Shown here: positions 44,761 through 56,710 of the stretch, piece by piece
Numbering within the stretch: position 1 is the stretch's first letter
Layout of the letters: every line of letters begins with the position of its first letter
Source of the DNA: Mytilus trossulus
Lineage: Eukaryota; Mollusca; Bivalvia; Mytilida; Mytilidae
DNA: 64,000 nucleotides
NCBI RefSeq assembly: GCF_036588685.1
Contig: NC_086378.1
Span: forward strand, 35,069,578-35,133,577
Reading direction: 5' to 3'
Notes under the pieces: model-generated
Database searches by the model: none
The model's input: only the letters and a program-made list of their open reading frames with translations
What the model was told of the DNA's origin: nothing
Translations under genes and position numbers: made by a program

Positions 44761-45599
44761 TTGTGTTATCATCTTAATTGATTTTCTGTAGTAATCCGTA
44801 TACTAGTACATAATATTGATAATTGAATGTAAATGATCTAACCATTTATAATTATTAATCATTTACTGAACCTGTTTGTTCAGTAAAACTAACACTACAG
44901 GGGTGCCCTGTCAAATGCTTTAGACATGGTATTCTTTATAACAGCAATAGTGCAATAAATCAGGTTTTATATAAAAAAAAAAAAAAAAAAAGATTTACAG
45001 TATGCTTTAAAAGCTTATCATTTGTAATTACCAATTCATCAAACAATTTACATGGTAATTGACTTTTAAAGATAGGTTACTGAAATGAAACGGCATCCAG
45101 GTAACCATTGAAAGCCCGTAACCCCTTCAGTCAGTTTTGATTGTTGAAAACGCCCATCATTAAATGTTGCTAGTGATTTGTTTTGATTTTTTTTTCAAAA
45201 CCTATAAGCCAAACCCTGAGTTATAATCAAAATCCGAAACCGTAAATTAAAACCAGTTTTAATGCAACAAATACTATGAATGCTATGATACGAGAAATGA
45301 AATAATCTTTTTCAAATGTTGGGATGCGACCTGATCTTGGGATGTTGGCACTAGCTATATAGACATGTTAGAAAATTTTATTGATTTATCTAGCACCGGA
45401 AACCTAGTCCACCTTTTCAAAGCGGCTTTAATATTGTCCAAATCATTTGATAAAATTTATCTATATTTTACGTATACAAAAGTCGAGATTTTTTGTCTGA
45501 GAGCGATATATAAAATAAAATAGAAAATTGATGAAGCATGTAAAATGTTTGAGGTTCTAATCAGTAGAGAAATAGAATATGAATATTAAATGTAAAATA
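44761..45599. other. Unassigned interval
   Basis: AT-rich with a poly(A) run near 44971-44991. No gene recognised. Confidence 0.3.
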
Positions 45600-45800
45600 A
45601 AGGCAACAGTAGTATACCGCTGTTCAAAACTCGTAAATCTATGGACAAAAAAACAAAATCGGGGTAACAAACTAAAACTGAAGGAAACACATTTAAAATT
45701 AGAGGATAACAACGACACCACATTAAAATGTAACACACAAAGAAACGGACTAAGCATTAGACAATATCCGATGAGAATAACAAATATAACATCAAAACCA
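45600..45800 (+). repeat. Dispersed repeat family D
   Basis: 'ggcaacagtagtataccgct', 'taacaaactaaaactgaagg' and 'cacacaaagaaacggact' recur at 58930-59100 and, reversed, at 1260-1510. Confidence 0.65.
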
Positions 45801-46239
45801 AATACATGAATTTTGGATTGAAAAGTGCCGTAGATGTGATTCAAAGGAAATTAAAGGATTAGGTTGAAAAAGTAAGTTACTTGTATACAAAATTATTAAA
45901 CTTAATCAAGATGAAGAATTTTACTTAATAGACCATCATATATTCTTGACTTGCAAGAGAATATAGACTAGCTTTTGAAAACGAATAACATTTCCTGTTG
46001 GAGTGTAATACAAATACCAAAAAAAATAGATACCATCAAAAGTTAAACAGATGAGAGGATTTTTTTCAAGCCATAAAAACACACAGAAATTTTAAATTAT
46101 GAAGCCTGCATTTACAGAAGGTTTAACAAAAATTTCATGCAGTTTTTAATTACCTTGTAGGTAAGGACACAGAAGATGTCCCAAGTCAGGTGATTCTGGC
46201 TTTTGTTAGGCTTGCATATTTTTTTTTATTTTAGTACAT

Positions 46240-46470
46240 TTATATGTTTTGGAGTTTAGTGTGACGTCAAATGTCATTGAACTAGGACAAATTTTGTTAA
46301 GGGGCCAGGTGAAAGCCGCCTCTAGGTTTGGAATTTTTTGCTATGTTGGAGGCTCATTAGGATCCCTCATATGTTTTCTGCTCTTTGGTCGGGTTGTTGT
46401 CTCTTTGACACGTTCTTCTTTCCATATACATTTTCTGCTGCGCATAGATCATCTTTCAGGGTATTCCAAA
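46240..46470 (+). repeat. Dispersed repeat family B
   Basis: 'ttttggagtttagtgtgacg', 'aggggccaggtgaaagccgc' and 'ctctttggtcgggttgttgt' match the other family B copies. The open frames across it are not genes. Confidence 0.65.
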
Positions 46471-46899
46471 GTCATGTGAAAGAGCGTTTTAAGGAAAGGA
46501 TCCTCGAAAAACGTATAATTGTCAATTTGTCCTGTTTTCAACGTTCTATGTTTATGTAGTCACGTCATGTAGCGTTTAGATATCTCAGTTGATAATATAT
46601 TGAAAACACGTGTTAATTTCGACATTTGCTCTTACATGTATCTGCTAGTTTGTCGAGTGTCATTGTGACGAGTTTTCCAGCAGTGACAATTTACCATACA
46701 TATGACCGTCTCGTTAGACAATATACTTAATTTAGTTCACTGGGACACACGAGATGCGTGTAATGTATGAAGTACTTGCAAATACCTGAATGGAAGGACG
46801 TCAGTCACATATCTAAAATTGAATCTAAAATTGAAACTACATTGTAATGATTTATTCTGGATGTGTTTCATTTTGTCATTTGTATTGATTACTATGTAA

Positions 46900-47440
46900 G
46901 ACATTCTTTACACGCGGCACCGGATTCAAATTAAAATGTAAATCATATTTAAGCTAAGTCATTAAACTTGACTTACATTCCTATAAGTAGGTCTTCCTTC
47001 TAATAAAGATTCAGGGATTCTAATTGATGATGTGTATCCTCATGGCAGACCCTTACCTGTACTTATGACTATCAATAAATCAAATTCTTTCTATGACAAC
47101 AGTATACGTAAACTTTCACTTACCTGTACTTAGAACTGTCATTCAACTAAGTTCGTTCTATATTACGACATAAAGATCACTGCGGCCTGTGATTTCAATT
47201 GAATCTTGTCAATGTCGCGACATTTGGTAAACACATCTAATTTGTCTTTGAAACTCTTACTTTTTCCTTCTTTTTCCTGTCTGTTGCTTTTACGATTTTT
47301 AATTTAGTTTAGACAGGATTTCTGTCCACAAAGAACTTTTAAAGCAGGTTAAAACTTACCTATGCTACCTGTTTAATATGGTGAGTATTTTTATTTGTTT
47401 ATATATATATATTGAAATATGATAACGGTTTAAACACTTT
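46900..47440 (-). promoter_or_regulatory. Duplicated 5' flank of TRIM-like gene 1
   Basis: Shares 'cggcaccggattcaaattaa', 'gttctatattacgacataaa' and 'ctacctgttt..atggtga' in the same order with 54480-55130, upstream of TRIM-like gene 2. It contains the candidate 5'UTR donor at 47360. Promoter elements not resolved. Confidence 0.45.
47360..47420 (-). other. Candidate 5'UTR exon end of TRIM-like gene 1
   Basis: Minus strand reads AACAGGTAGCATAG|GTAAGTTTTAACC, a strong donor at 47360/47359. It would splice over about 5 kb to the acceptor at 42315. The upstream exon boundary is unknown; the end coordinate is nominal. Confidence 0.4.
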
Positions 47441-47719
47441 GTTTAAACTTGGAGTATCCTTTTGTATTGAATAGGTAAAGTAACAAATCAAACAGGAATA
47501 TCATAAAACGTTTATATCATACACTCGGTGATACATATTCATACGTTTTCCACTAAATGCATTGCGAATAAAATGAATTTGTATCACCTAACGCAATAGC
47601 ATTGTTTACCAAGTTCGAATGAGTTTATTCAATTTATTTAAAATCATGTATACCCACATAGTTTCTAGAACGTTTTTATATATTTAACAGCAATGATTAG
47701 ATTGTTTTCAATAAAAATG

Positions 47720-48115
47720 TTAAGGGAGTTCGCTTCTCAGTTTCAAAGTAATTAACTTTTCAAAACACTAGCTTATATAGATAGGGGATTAATAAAGTAA
47801 TCCGAAGAGCAAAAAAATATATAGGTCACCGTGCTTGTTTTCGAGATATTAGCCATTGAAATTTTGACGGGAAAATATTCTCTCTTGATTTTTCATAGCT
47901 TTATCATTAAAAAGTTGAAGTTCTCAAAAACTGTTAAAAAGTAATAAAATTTTATAAGACTTTTACAGATGGCTTATCATTATACATGTAAAAGATTTAC
48001 AAAAATAAAAATGGGGGTCAACAGGCAAATTTTTTCAAGGCATTCAAATGGATAAAACCAGAGGATTCCGAAAATCTGACAAAAAATCTAAAACATGACA
48101 AGCCAGCTTCCTTAA
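47720..48115 (+). mobile_element. MITE family E, full copy with TTAA ends
   Basis: Runs from TTAAGGGAGTTCGC (47720) to GCCAGCTTCCTTAA (48115), with TTAA at both ends, consistent with TTAA target duplication. Partner at 6518-6860 in opposite orientation. Non-coding. Confidence 0.75.
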
Positions 48116-48870
48116 CATCGTGGAATACATCTACTCCAGATTTCATCTCCTAGCTGGTGTTTAGGCAAATAGATAGACGCGTTATCAGTGCAAAGCCATT
48201 AGCATTGCTTTCATTAGGGAATTGTGAATAAGTACCTGCAGAGCAAACACTATTTCTAGTTATACTGCAATAATGGACACGAAGACGCTTGACGACCTTT
48301 AATAGTACAGGGATATAGGCGATTCTCTCTATCTGATAAATGTAACAAAAAGGCGCGGATAATTGATGAACATTTCCGGTGAGGGACATAACTCGAAAGT
48401 AGTCTATATATTCAGCTTAAATGAGACTTAAAGAAACAACCAGGAAATACCCCAATTCCTTACACTCATTTGGTCACCTCGATTATTGCTTCCACTACTC
48501 ATGTTACTTCAGATCTCGAACATACAACTATTCTGAAGTAGTTCCAAAACTATACACAAATGTCTTCTCTATAAACCAAAATGATAAAATTACTATAGAA
48601 TGATTCTATTCAAGGGAACAGTTAATGTATATGGATCATATTATAATTTGTGCGCTCTAGAAACAACAGCACCGTAAACCAATAGGATGCGACACTCTTG
48701 AATGTATCTGATAACCATTTGTTATAAGATGGATACAGGCACAGAATAACTTTCTTAATACAAATGATTTTTTTGTTATCTTATTTAATGAAAAGGAAAC
48801 AATTGGTAACATGATTTATGCAATATATCACAATGGAAGCAAATTTTCCGACTTGATATCGACGTAATAC
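48116..48870. other. Unassigned interval
   Basis: Two opposing short frames (48150-48389 minus, 48421-48603 plus) have no family or splice support. Confidence 0.3.
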
Positions 48871-48872
48871 TG

Positions 48873-49356
48873 AAAGGAGTAGGTCCAGTAAGACCCTTTT
48901 TTGGCTGTTTTTGACAATACAGTGCACATAGAACGGGAACTAGCACCATAAAGGCATGCTAAATTACTGAAATCTTCACAATTATAGCATTTTAGTTAAA
49001 TTTTAGACGGTTATCGTGTAAAACGAAAGTGGCCGCATTCGTGTTCAAATGAAATGTAAGTTGTATTTTATGATAATACATAACATATTTAAAGGTTGAG
49101 GATGAACACGGATGCGGCCACTTTCATTTTTGACAAAAACCATCTGAAAAGTGACATTTTTCGGCATATTTGGTAGATTTTTCATATTTGAGCTTGAATC
49201 GGATCGTTTTAATGACTAAATCAGTTCCAATCTTTCACATAAACTATTTGATTCAAACGAAATAGACACTTAAGTGTTTAAAAAGTGGTCAAAATCTTTC
49301 GTCAGATGTACCTGAAATTTGAGGCCAGAAACGGTCCTTACCGGACCTACTCCTTT
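48873..49356. mobile_element. MITE with AAAGGAGTAGGTCC ends and internal palindrome
   Basis: The left end AAAGGAGTAGGTCCAGTAAG (48873) pairs with cttaccggacctactccttt at 49337-49356 (one change). Inside, 'gaaagtggccgcattcgtgt' (49026) and 'acacggatgcggccactttc' (49106) form a second inverted pair. 484 bp, non-coding. Confidence 0.75.
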
Positions 49357-50114
49357 AAATCATCTATACTTGGACAAACCGTATTTAATATCCGGGTAAA
49401 GGAAGAATAGCTTATTTCCGTACACATACGGATGTTCTTTACTGAAAGGAAAATAAAAAAAAATATTTTGTTATAGCGAGGGAATTTTGTTTTATAGTGA
49501 TACAAATAACACAATGATGACAGATGTATCCTATTTTTTTAATTTTATATTGTTAACTATTATGTCTGTTTGCTTTGCTCACACATTGTTGTCAATATAA
49601 TGAAAATTTATCTGACTGTCCTTCAAGTGAAAAATTTAGTTCGCTATTAAACCAAATTTAATCATCCATTTTTTTTACATAAGGACAGACTTGTACTAAA
49701 TCAGGAATATGAAAGTTGTTTTCCTTCCGTTTGATGTGTTTGAGATTTTGACTTTTCCATTTAATAACGGACTTTTCGTTTAGAATATTCCATGGAGTTG
49801 ATTTTTTTTAACACTTCAAATATTTTAGTGTACTTATCTCAGGTGAAGAACTTCGTCAGTAGTTGTCTTTTATTTCATCTTCATTTTTTTGTTTTTTCAA
49901 TATTTTTTCTAAAATAAGAGAATTTTCGCAATTTTTGGGGCAATTTGTTTATAAACATATGGTATGTTGTGGAAGACCAAGTGTTGCTCAATTGTTATCC
50001 TTTATTGTGTTGTTGAGATGAAAGATAGATGCCTTATTAGATTATTCTCCACATCTCATTTCATTCATATTACAAGCTGTAACATATACAGAAGAATAAT
50101 GTAGTGCAATATAT
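49357..50114. other. Unassigned interval with a family C fragment
   Basis: 49690-49790 has reversed family C words ('caggaatatgaaagttg', 'tttgatgtgtttgagatttt'). Otherwise nothing recognised. Confidence 0.35.
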
Positions 50115-50437
50115 TTAAGGTGTTACCCAACACTTTAAATAAAACTAATTTGGCTCGTTTAATTTTCATAAAATTTTGACAAAATGTTACTTTGACCCTT
50201 TGATAAAAACCGGGCTGAAGTACGTTCACTATTCCCGATAAAATTATAAAAATTTCAAAAAACTTGAACCAATCACTTCCTCGGAAAAAATTGGTTGGAT
50301 ATATAGCATTTTGACAATCACTAATTTTAATCATTGAGAAGCTTAATACATTTGTATTTCTTTAAAAATACAACGTGATTGAAACGTTAAGCTGATTTTA
50401 CAGAGTTATCTACCTGTAGTGCTAGGTACCACCTTAA
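50115..50437. mobile_element. MITE with TTAAGGTGKTACC ends
   Basis: Left TTAAGGTGTTACC (50115), right GGTACCACCTTAA (50425-50437). TTAA at both termini suggests piggyBac-like TTAA duplication. 323 bp, non-coding. Confidence 0.65.
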
Positions 50438-50646
50438 AGCTTGAACAAAAACCAACAATTACAAATGCATATACATCATTTTCCGCAGTATATATCTAAT
50501 GCCATTACTCTCATCTTTACTAAAATTCAAAATATAACAACTTCATACATATTTTGGAGGTTCGCACAATAGTCATGAGTATTTCTACTGTTAGTACCAA
50601 GAACTAAGTAATTAATTAAAAAAAATATATAACTAAATTGAATATA

Positions 50647-52404
50647 TTAATCATTAATTTCAATGTCCTCATACCATCCGTCCTTATATTCCATCACTTG
50701 AATTGTTCCGTCGTCAAATCCTATCCAAATGTTGTCGTATAAGTCAACAGCAAAAGATGATGGTTGGTTTTGGTATTGGTCTATTTTGATAAGCTTTCCA
50801 TTTGCATCTAAAAGGTGCTGACGGAAGCTCACGCGATCCAAAATTGTAATACGACCATCTCTTAGAAATCCAGCACCAATGAATGAATATACATTGTTCT
50901 CCCCAACTGATTTTTCATCTTTTGGTGGGTACCTCATCTTGTGATTCCCTTGTTTATCAAGAAGCTGTATCCACGACGATTTATCGTCCGGCGCACACGT
51001 AATGCAAATGTTACCGTTTGTAAACTCATCCATGTATATTGGATTTTCAATTTCAACATTGTTGCTAATGTTAAGGTCATTCGTTTTTAATTTCTTACCA
51101 GAATACCATCGAACGACTGCTCCCTTTTCTTTACTTCCTGTCAATTGGTAGTCATGTAGTAGTACCGCGATATCTTTCTCTTTCTCTGCAGGTGTTGACA
51201 CTGTACAAATAGCTGACAAATGCTGAGCATGTGCATTTATATGAGAAACTAATTTGCACACGTCCGAAGTTCTTCTTAGTGTTCCAGTCGCTGTTTGAAG
51301 TTGTTTGATGGTCTTCCTGTTTTTAAGACCTATAAGTAAACCATGCTTTTGACTTTTCCCAGCTGTAAAGGGTACTCCATCTATACACGAAAGGAGTATT
51401 GTTGATTGTGGTGATTGCTTCAAATTAACCTCGCAGATATCAACTCCTATAATCCAAGCCTCGTAAACATTTGTTTTCGGCACAATCAAAGTAACAGCAC
51501 TTTCACATTTGAAAGATTTAATCATCTTGTAGTTTAAGTCTTTGTTATGAACTACTGAAACCCTTGATTTCGTATCTCCTTTGTTTGCCGAGTTTGACAC
51601 GTATATGTCACTTGAATTCTCGTCGTAGTTCGTATCTGTGCCTTGTTCATTCATGTCTAAACCTGAATTGATTTCTTTTGCAGACGAGACAAGTTCTATA
51701 CAATCTGAAGAGGAGTTTGGTTCTTCTATACCTTTCTTATATGTACACGGTTCTGCTTTCTCTTCATCTTTTCTATTCTTGCATTGAAAAATATCCTGAT
51801 AAAATGCTTTTGTTAAATATTGTTCATTTATTTCAAAACAGGGTGGTTCTAGTTTCGGGATGGTTTCCGAGTCGTGTTCGATATGTAACATTTTTTTCAT
51901 TTCGGAATCAAATTTTACAACATCTGAAGATTGAATGTCGTTTTTTTGTTGCTGGACTTTCTCTGTTATTTGCACTAATTTGTTATATCGAGTTTGATGA
52001 TGATTAAGAAATTCATCAAATTTTATGTTTGCTTGTCGCCTCGATTCATCAATTTGTCGTATAGTTTCTTCTTGCAATTCATGAAGAATTGTCTCTATTA
52101 CTTGTGTTTTTGAACGAATTTCAGTAATATTTTCATCCGCTGATTTGTTAAAAGATTTTTTAACTTTTGTTGCAAGTTCCAATGTTTCCTTCAGACGTGG
52201 GAGATTTTTGTCAGTTATTTCTTCCACATTTTCAATCAAAATTTGTTTGTTCTTGGCACCATATTCACTAAGTTTAATTTTGATACATTTAATATGTTTC
52301 CCTGCTGCTGTTACACAATCGTCACACACAAAAACATTGCATTCTTCGCAATAGAATCTAATTTCTTCTGAAGTGTGTTCAATGCAAGTGGAAGACAGTG
52401 ACAT
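50647..52404 (-). CDS. TRIM-like protein 2: B-box, coiled coil, NHL-like C-terminus
   Basis: 585 aa from ATG 52404. Same layout as the gene at 40.6-42.3 kb: B-box with C7, H10, C19, C22, C27, C30, H37, C40; coiled coil (about 45-195); acidic linker; and a C-terminal propeller region almost identical in its last 130 residues (DKSSWIQLLDK, IGAGFLRDGRI, RQHLLD, DQYQNQPSSFAVD). Differences concentrate in the linker and the middle propeller, where it carries a short insertion (LLHDYQLTGSKEKGAV). No RING. The coding exon follows acceptor ttttatttcag at 52423/52424. Clearly a tandem paralogue; function inferred only from the domains. Confidence 0.8.
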   Translation of the reverse strand: MSLSSTCIEHTSEEIRFYCEECNVFVCDDCVTAAGKHIKCIKIKLSEYGAKNKQILIENVEEITDKNLPRLKETLELATKVKKSFNKSADENITEIRSKTQVIETILHELQEETIRQIDESRRQANIKFDEFLNHHQTRYNKLVQITEKVQQQKNDIQSSDVVKFDSEMKKMLHIEHDSETIPKLEPPCFEINEQYLTKAFYQDIFQCKNRKDEEKAEPCTYKKGIEEPNSSSDCIELVSSAKEINSGLDMNEQGTDTNYDENSSDIYVSNSANKGDTKSRVSVVHNKDLNYKMIKSFKCESAVTLIVPKTNVYEAWIIGVDICEVNLKQSPQSTILLSCIDGVPFTAGKSQKHGLLIGLKNRKTIKQLQTATGTLRRTSDVCKLVSHINAHAQHLSAICTVSTPAEKEKDIAVLLHDYQLTGSKEKGAVVRWYSGKKLKTNDLNISNNVEIENPIYMDEFTNGNICITCAPDDKSSWIQLLDKQGNHKMRYPPKDEKSVGENNVYSFIGAGFLRDGRITILDRVSFRQHLLDANGKLIKIDQYQNQPSSFAVDLYDNIWIGFDDGTIQVMEYKDGWYEDIEIND

Positions 52405-52424
52405 CTTTTAGGTACATTTGAGTC

Positions 52425-54479
52425 TGAAATAAAATAAGCTATCAATGCTATAGTTTTAATGTTAGTTTTGCGTAGGAAAAACACCGTTTTTAACATTGTT
52501 AAATATATATTTGTGTATATATATGACAAGAGTATTTGACGTTGCTCTGTACATATACATCCAGTCATTATGGTATTCATGGTATTGTGCTATGGTAATT
52601 TTTTGTGGGTTTTTTTTCTAATGTGCTTTGTGTGTATGCCTTTTTTGTTTCTTTCTTGCATATAACGTGGCTCTGTACTTATACATCCTGCCATTATGTT
52701 ATTGTGCAATGGAACATTCTTGTATTCTTGTCTTTCATTTTTTAATGTGCTTTGTCAATATATCTTTTAGTGTTATTTTGTTTCTTTCATAGCATATGAT
52801 GCAGGCATTAGACATTTTTAGAATTGAGGAACAAATTTGATGTTTTATTTGCATGTATATGTCCTTGAATTTGACACACACATTTCGTTTGACGTATGAA
52901 AATACAATGCAGATTTTCAATATGATTTAAGATACATTATTTTACATATACAATTAAACAATCATACATGAAAATACATAGATCATGTACAAATACAAAT
53001 ATATCGCATGCATGCCAATAACGATTTTCTTCACTTGGATCCCGTGCATGTGGTAATTATTCAAAATAAAACATTTACATATTGAATTTAACGTACGTGG
53101 AAAGTACACTTTAAATGAAAAACTCTATCTATGAATTAGGTATAAACCTAAGGTTTCTAACATTAAAGCTCTTAATTACAAAACCGTGATAAATAGAATA
53201 CATTTCACTATTTAAAGTAATAGATATAAAAAGATATAGAAAACAACAATAAAACATTGAGTTATGCTTCTTTGTCTAAATATGTAAGATTGATCAATTT
53301 AATCAATAATGACGTGCTTCAAGTGGTTAAATTGAAAAAATTCCTTCGTGAATTTTACGGACGATATCACGAGTTGGTTGACCGTTTTGGAATATCTGTT
53401 TCACAGATACCGACAGATATGTTCCAATTGTCGTGACTACAATCTCGTATCTCTTTCTCTGAAAGTAGCCTTCTGAATTAGTCTTATCACCTCAAATGTT
53501 CGTGTATGATCAAGACGATAGGTACAACATGTCGAGCAGGATCTGTGTACCCTTCCGGAGCACCTAATATAACACCCAGATTTTGGTGGTGATCGTATAA
53601 CTCCGTTAGTCTAAAAAAGAAGATGTGGCATGATTGCCAATGAGGCAACTATCCACAAAAGTACAAAATGACACAAACATTAACAACTATTTGTCTTTTT
53701 CTATTTTAATCATTGTTTTGTCATTTCAGTTTGTTCATCTTATGAGTTTGAATGTCCCTCTGGTATCGTTCGCCTCTCTTTTATACGTGTTTAGTTTTCC
53801 GTAAAGTCTATGTAAGTCTTGGTTCAAGTATATTTAGAAACAAAAGAATGCTTTATTGTTATTTCCATGCATTTTGATAGCGGTTTCGTATGAAGTAATA
53901 TATTAATGCTTATGAAAACATCTAAAATCTGTATACATATAAACATAAAAAATGCATGTGAAAAAAATCAGATTAAAAACAGATTTATATGTGAAAAATA
54001 TTCAATATCATATTAGCTGAAGGATACAAAAGCTACAGGACGTCGAAAATGTGTGTGATTGACAAAATAAAAGTCAAATAAAAGAAAATATTTCATTTGT
54101 CTAATCGGAAATGTTGAGTCGTCCGAAACCGACCATTTCAACAAAAGTTACCAAAATGAAGCTGATTGGTTTGATTCAGTACACTGGAACACAGTCATTA
54201 GATGTGAGGAAGTTCTGAAATGCTAGTAAGATGTCAGTAGAATGACGTCATCAAAATATCTGAAAGTGACAGTGAAGGATTTTACTAAGTGTGTTTGTTC
54301 ATTGTATATTTTTTACGTGTTGCTTAAGGGAAAATATGTCACGCATATTTCTGTACAAGGGTAATGTAACAACAAATCGAAAATAAATATTCTTCTAAGT
54401 TGGATGCCCGGGATAAAGGACAAAATTTCGACAGTAACTGTCACGGGTCCTTGCAGAGATTTAAGAACATGCAGAAAGC
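52425..54479. other. Upstream interval with repeat fragments
   Basis: Mostly AT-rich. 53610-53690 is a family A 5' fragment ('gccaatgaggcaactatcca'). 53700-53800 is a reversed family D fragment ('atgagtttgaatgtccctct'). 53480-53580 shares words with 43390-43450. No gene. Confidence 0.4.
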
Positions 54480-55170
54480 CTGGTACTATTTACATACGGC
54501 ACCAGATTCAAATTAAAATCTTACTTCTATTTCAAGTGAACGGCGTCATCAAATGTAAAAAATAAAATAATTTCTTTACTTAGTTTTTCCTTCCTAAATT
54601 TGAACCAGAGCTGCAGACGGAAGAAAAATATCAGTAAGGCTGCAAAACAGCCACTTATCTGTATTAAGAACTTATAAATTAATTAAGTATATTCTATGAA
54701 AACATTCACTGACAACATAAACGTAAGTGTACTTGAACTTATCGTTTTGGGTTTTCATTGGAGTTACTTTTGTTATTCTACTGTGTGGAACTATCGATCA
54801 ATAGAACTTTGTTCTATATTACGAAATAAAGGTCATATAAAATTAAGTTAAGACCTACTAATCTAGCGAATTTTGGTATACACATATACTAATTTCTTTT
54901 CAAAAGTTGCCTTATTTTACTTTCCTTACCTTTTTGTGGCTTTTCCGAATTTCTTTCAGTTTCGATACGACGAATATCCACTTAGAATATCAAGTTAAAT
55001 CAAGGCCACAATAGTGTACCGATGATCAATGATCAAATATCGTAAAACGATTGAATAAAAGTTAAAACTTTTAAAAGTATTTAAAAAAGTATACTACCTG
55101 TTTTGTGTGGTGAATTTTCAAAACGTGTATTTAAATACACATCAGAATATAGATTTTTACAAATTGTACA
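54480..55170 (-). promoter_or_regulatory. Duplicated 5' flank of TRIM-like gene 2
   Basis: Co-linear with 46900-47440: 'cggcaccagattcaaattaa', 'gttctatattacgaaataaa' and 'tactacctgttttgtgtggtg'. The GTAAGT donor seen at 47360 is not conserved here, so the 5'UTR exon of this copy must end elsewhere. Confidence 0.4.
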
Positions 55171-55585
55171 AAGCATATATGTATTATCTTTTGTAATGAT
55201 TAAGTGAAATCATAACAAATGAAATCACTGGTTTTTTTTCATGTCCGAGTTACCCTTCATATCTTTTTAAAGTTAGTTAATCTTCAAGTGTGAAAAATTA
55301 TTGTATTGTATACCTTTTTCCAACTCCGAAACTATGATATGCCAACACAAACTATGTCAGCCTTGACAATATAATGAATACAACAGGTTCAGTTAAGTCT
55401 GCATCATATCTTGACTTACATCTAGAAATTAAAAATGAGGGTCGGTTGAAAACAAAAATTCACGACCAAGGAAATGATTTCAGTTTTCATTTGAAAACTG
55501 TGTAAAACCTGTGAATTTTCCATTTCTGTATACTAGTATGTAAAACATTTCTAGCAGTACATGCATATGAATAAAATAGAGAAAG
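55171..55585. other. Unassigned interval
   Basis: AT-rich with no recognisable structure. Confidence 0.3.
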
Positions 55586-55589
55586 GAAA

Positions 55590-55765
55590 TAATGGGGAAT
55601 GTGTCAAATAGACAACAATCCGCCCATTTAACAGACAACATCAGAAAGTCACCAATGACTTAAAGTCTTAAATGCAGCGAGAAATTCCCGCATCCGGAGG
55701 TGTCCTTTAGCTGGCCCCTAAATAAATATATATACTAGTTCAGTGATAATGAACGCCATACTAAG
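55590..55765 (-). repeat. Dispersed repeat family B, reverse orientation
   Basis: 'aatggggaatgtgtcaaata', 'gacaacaatccgcccatt', 'gcgagaaattcccgcatccg' and 'ctggcccctaaataaa' are the reverse complement of the family B words and parallel 62150-62320. Confidence 0.65.
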
Positions 55766-56335
55766 CTCCAAATTATACACAAGAGACTAAAGTTAAAAAT
55801 AATACAAGACTAACAAAGTCCAGAGACTCCTGACTTTGGACAGGCACAAAAATGAAATTCATTCAAATTTCATATATAAATTATTTCAATTTCGCCCTAA
55901 ATTCTATTACGGCACCTGAACATGAAGAACAAGATTTTTTTTGAGAACCGATTGTATAGTTTTGTTATTGATATTTATCCCATATGTTTTAGATTAGTAT
56001 TATTGATATACAAGAAATTTCTTGGTATTTCTAAACGGAAGATTATGCACAGAGAAGAAAAAGTATACTTAACAACAACATTATTTTCATTAACATGTGT
56101 ATAATATGACGTATTTTTTTATTTTCAAAGTTGAGGTTTCAAAAACTGTTTAACATTTCACAGCGGTTTTATAGTTTTACTTTAGTTTGAATCTTTTTAT
56201 TTATTTTTTGTCTTAATTATTCATCCCTTATTTTTATTAACTATGTATTTTTATTGTATCACAGATAAAATTTATTCGTTCTGTGTGTGTTAATTTGTGT
56301 TACTACGGGTTTTTTTGTTTAGCCTTCCAATTAAT
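55766..56335. other. Unassigned interval
   Basis: Contains a possible family A 3' scrap ('gactcctgactttggacagg' near 55825). The 60-codon frame at 55922 is unsupported. Confidence 0.3.
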
Positions 56336-56339
56336 ATTT

Positions 56340-56615
56340 TATAGTGTGTATTTCTTTGTTGTGATGTTATACTATTGTTTCAGAAAAGGGGAAAGGTTTG
56401 ATACTATTTGACTTTGCTGTAATTGTTTGTACCTGTCCTACGTCAGGAGGCTGATGTTCAGTGGTTGTCATCGTCTGTTTGTGTAGTTTATAAGTATTCC
56501 TCGTTTTCATATAGATTAGACCGTTGGTTTTCCCGTTTGAATGGTTTTATACAGTAATGTTTTAGAGAGTTGTTTCATTGGCACTCATGTCCCATCTTCC
56601 TATACTTTACTTATA
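56340..56615 (-). repeat. Family A, reverse orientation
   Basis: 'gttatactattgtttcagaa', 'gtcctacgtcaggaggctga', 'cgttggttttcccgtttgaa' and 'gagttgtttcattggcactc'. Same order as 63675-63990. Confidence 0.65.
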
Positions 56616-56710
56616 TCATAGATTTTACAGTTCATTTCCGTATTCGGATAAATAAAATAAAATAAATAATCATAAAAACGATTATCGAGAGAAGAAATGA
56701 ACATATTACA

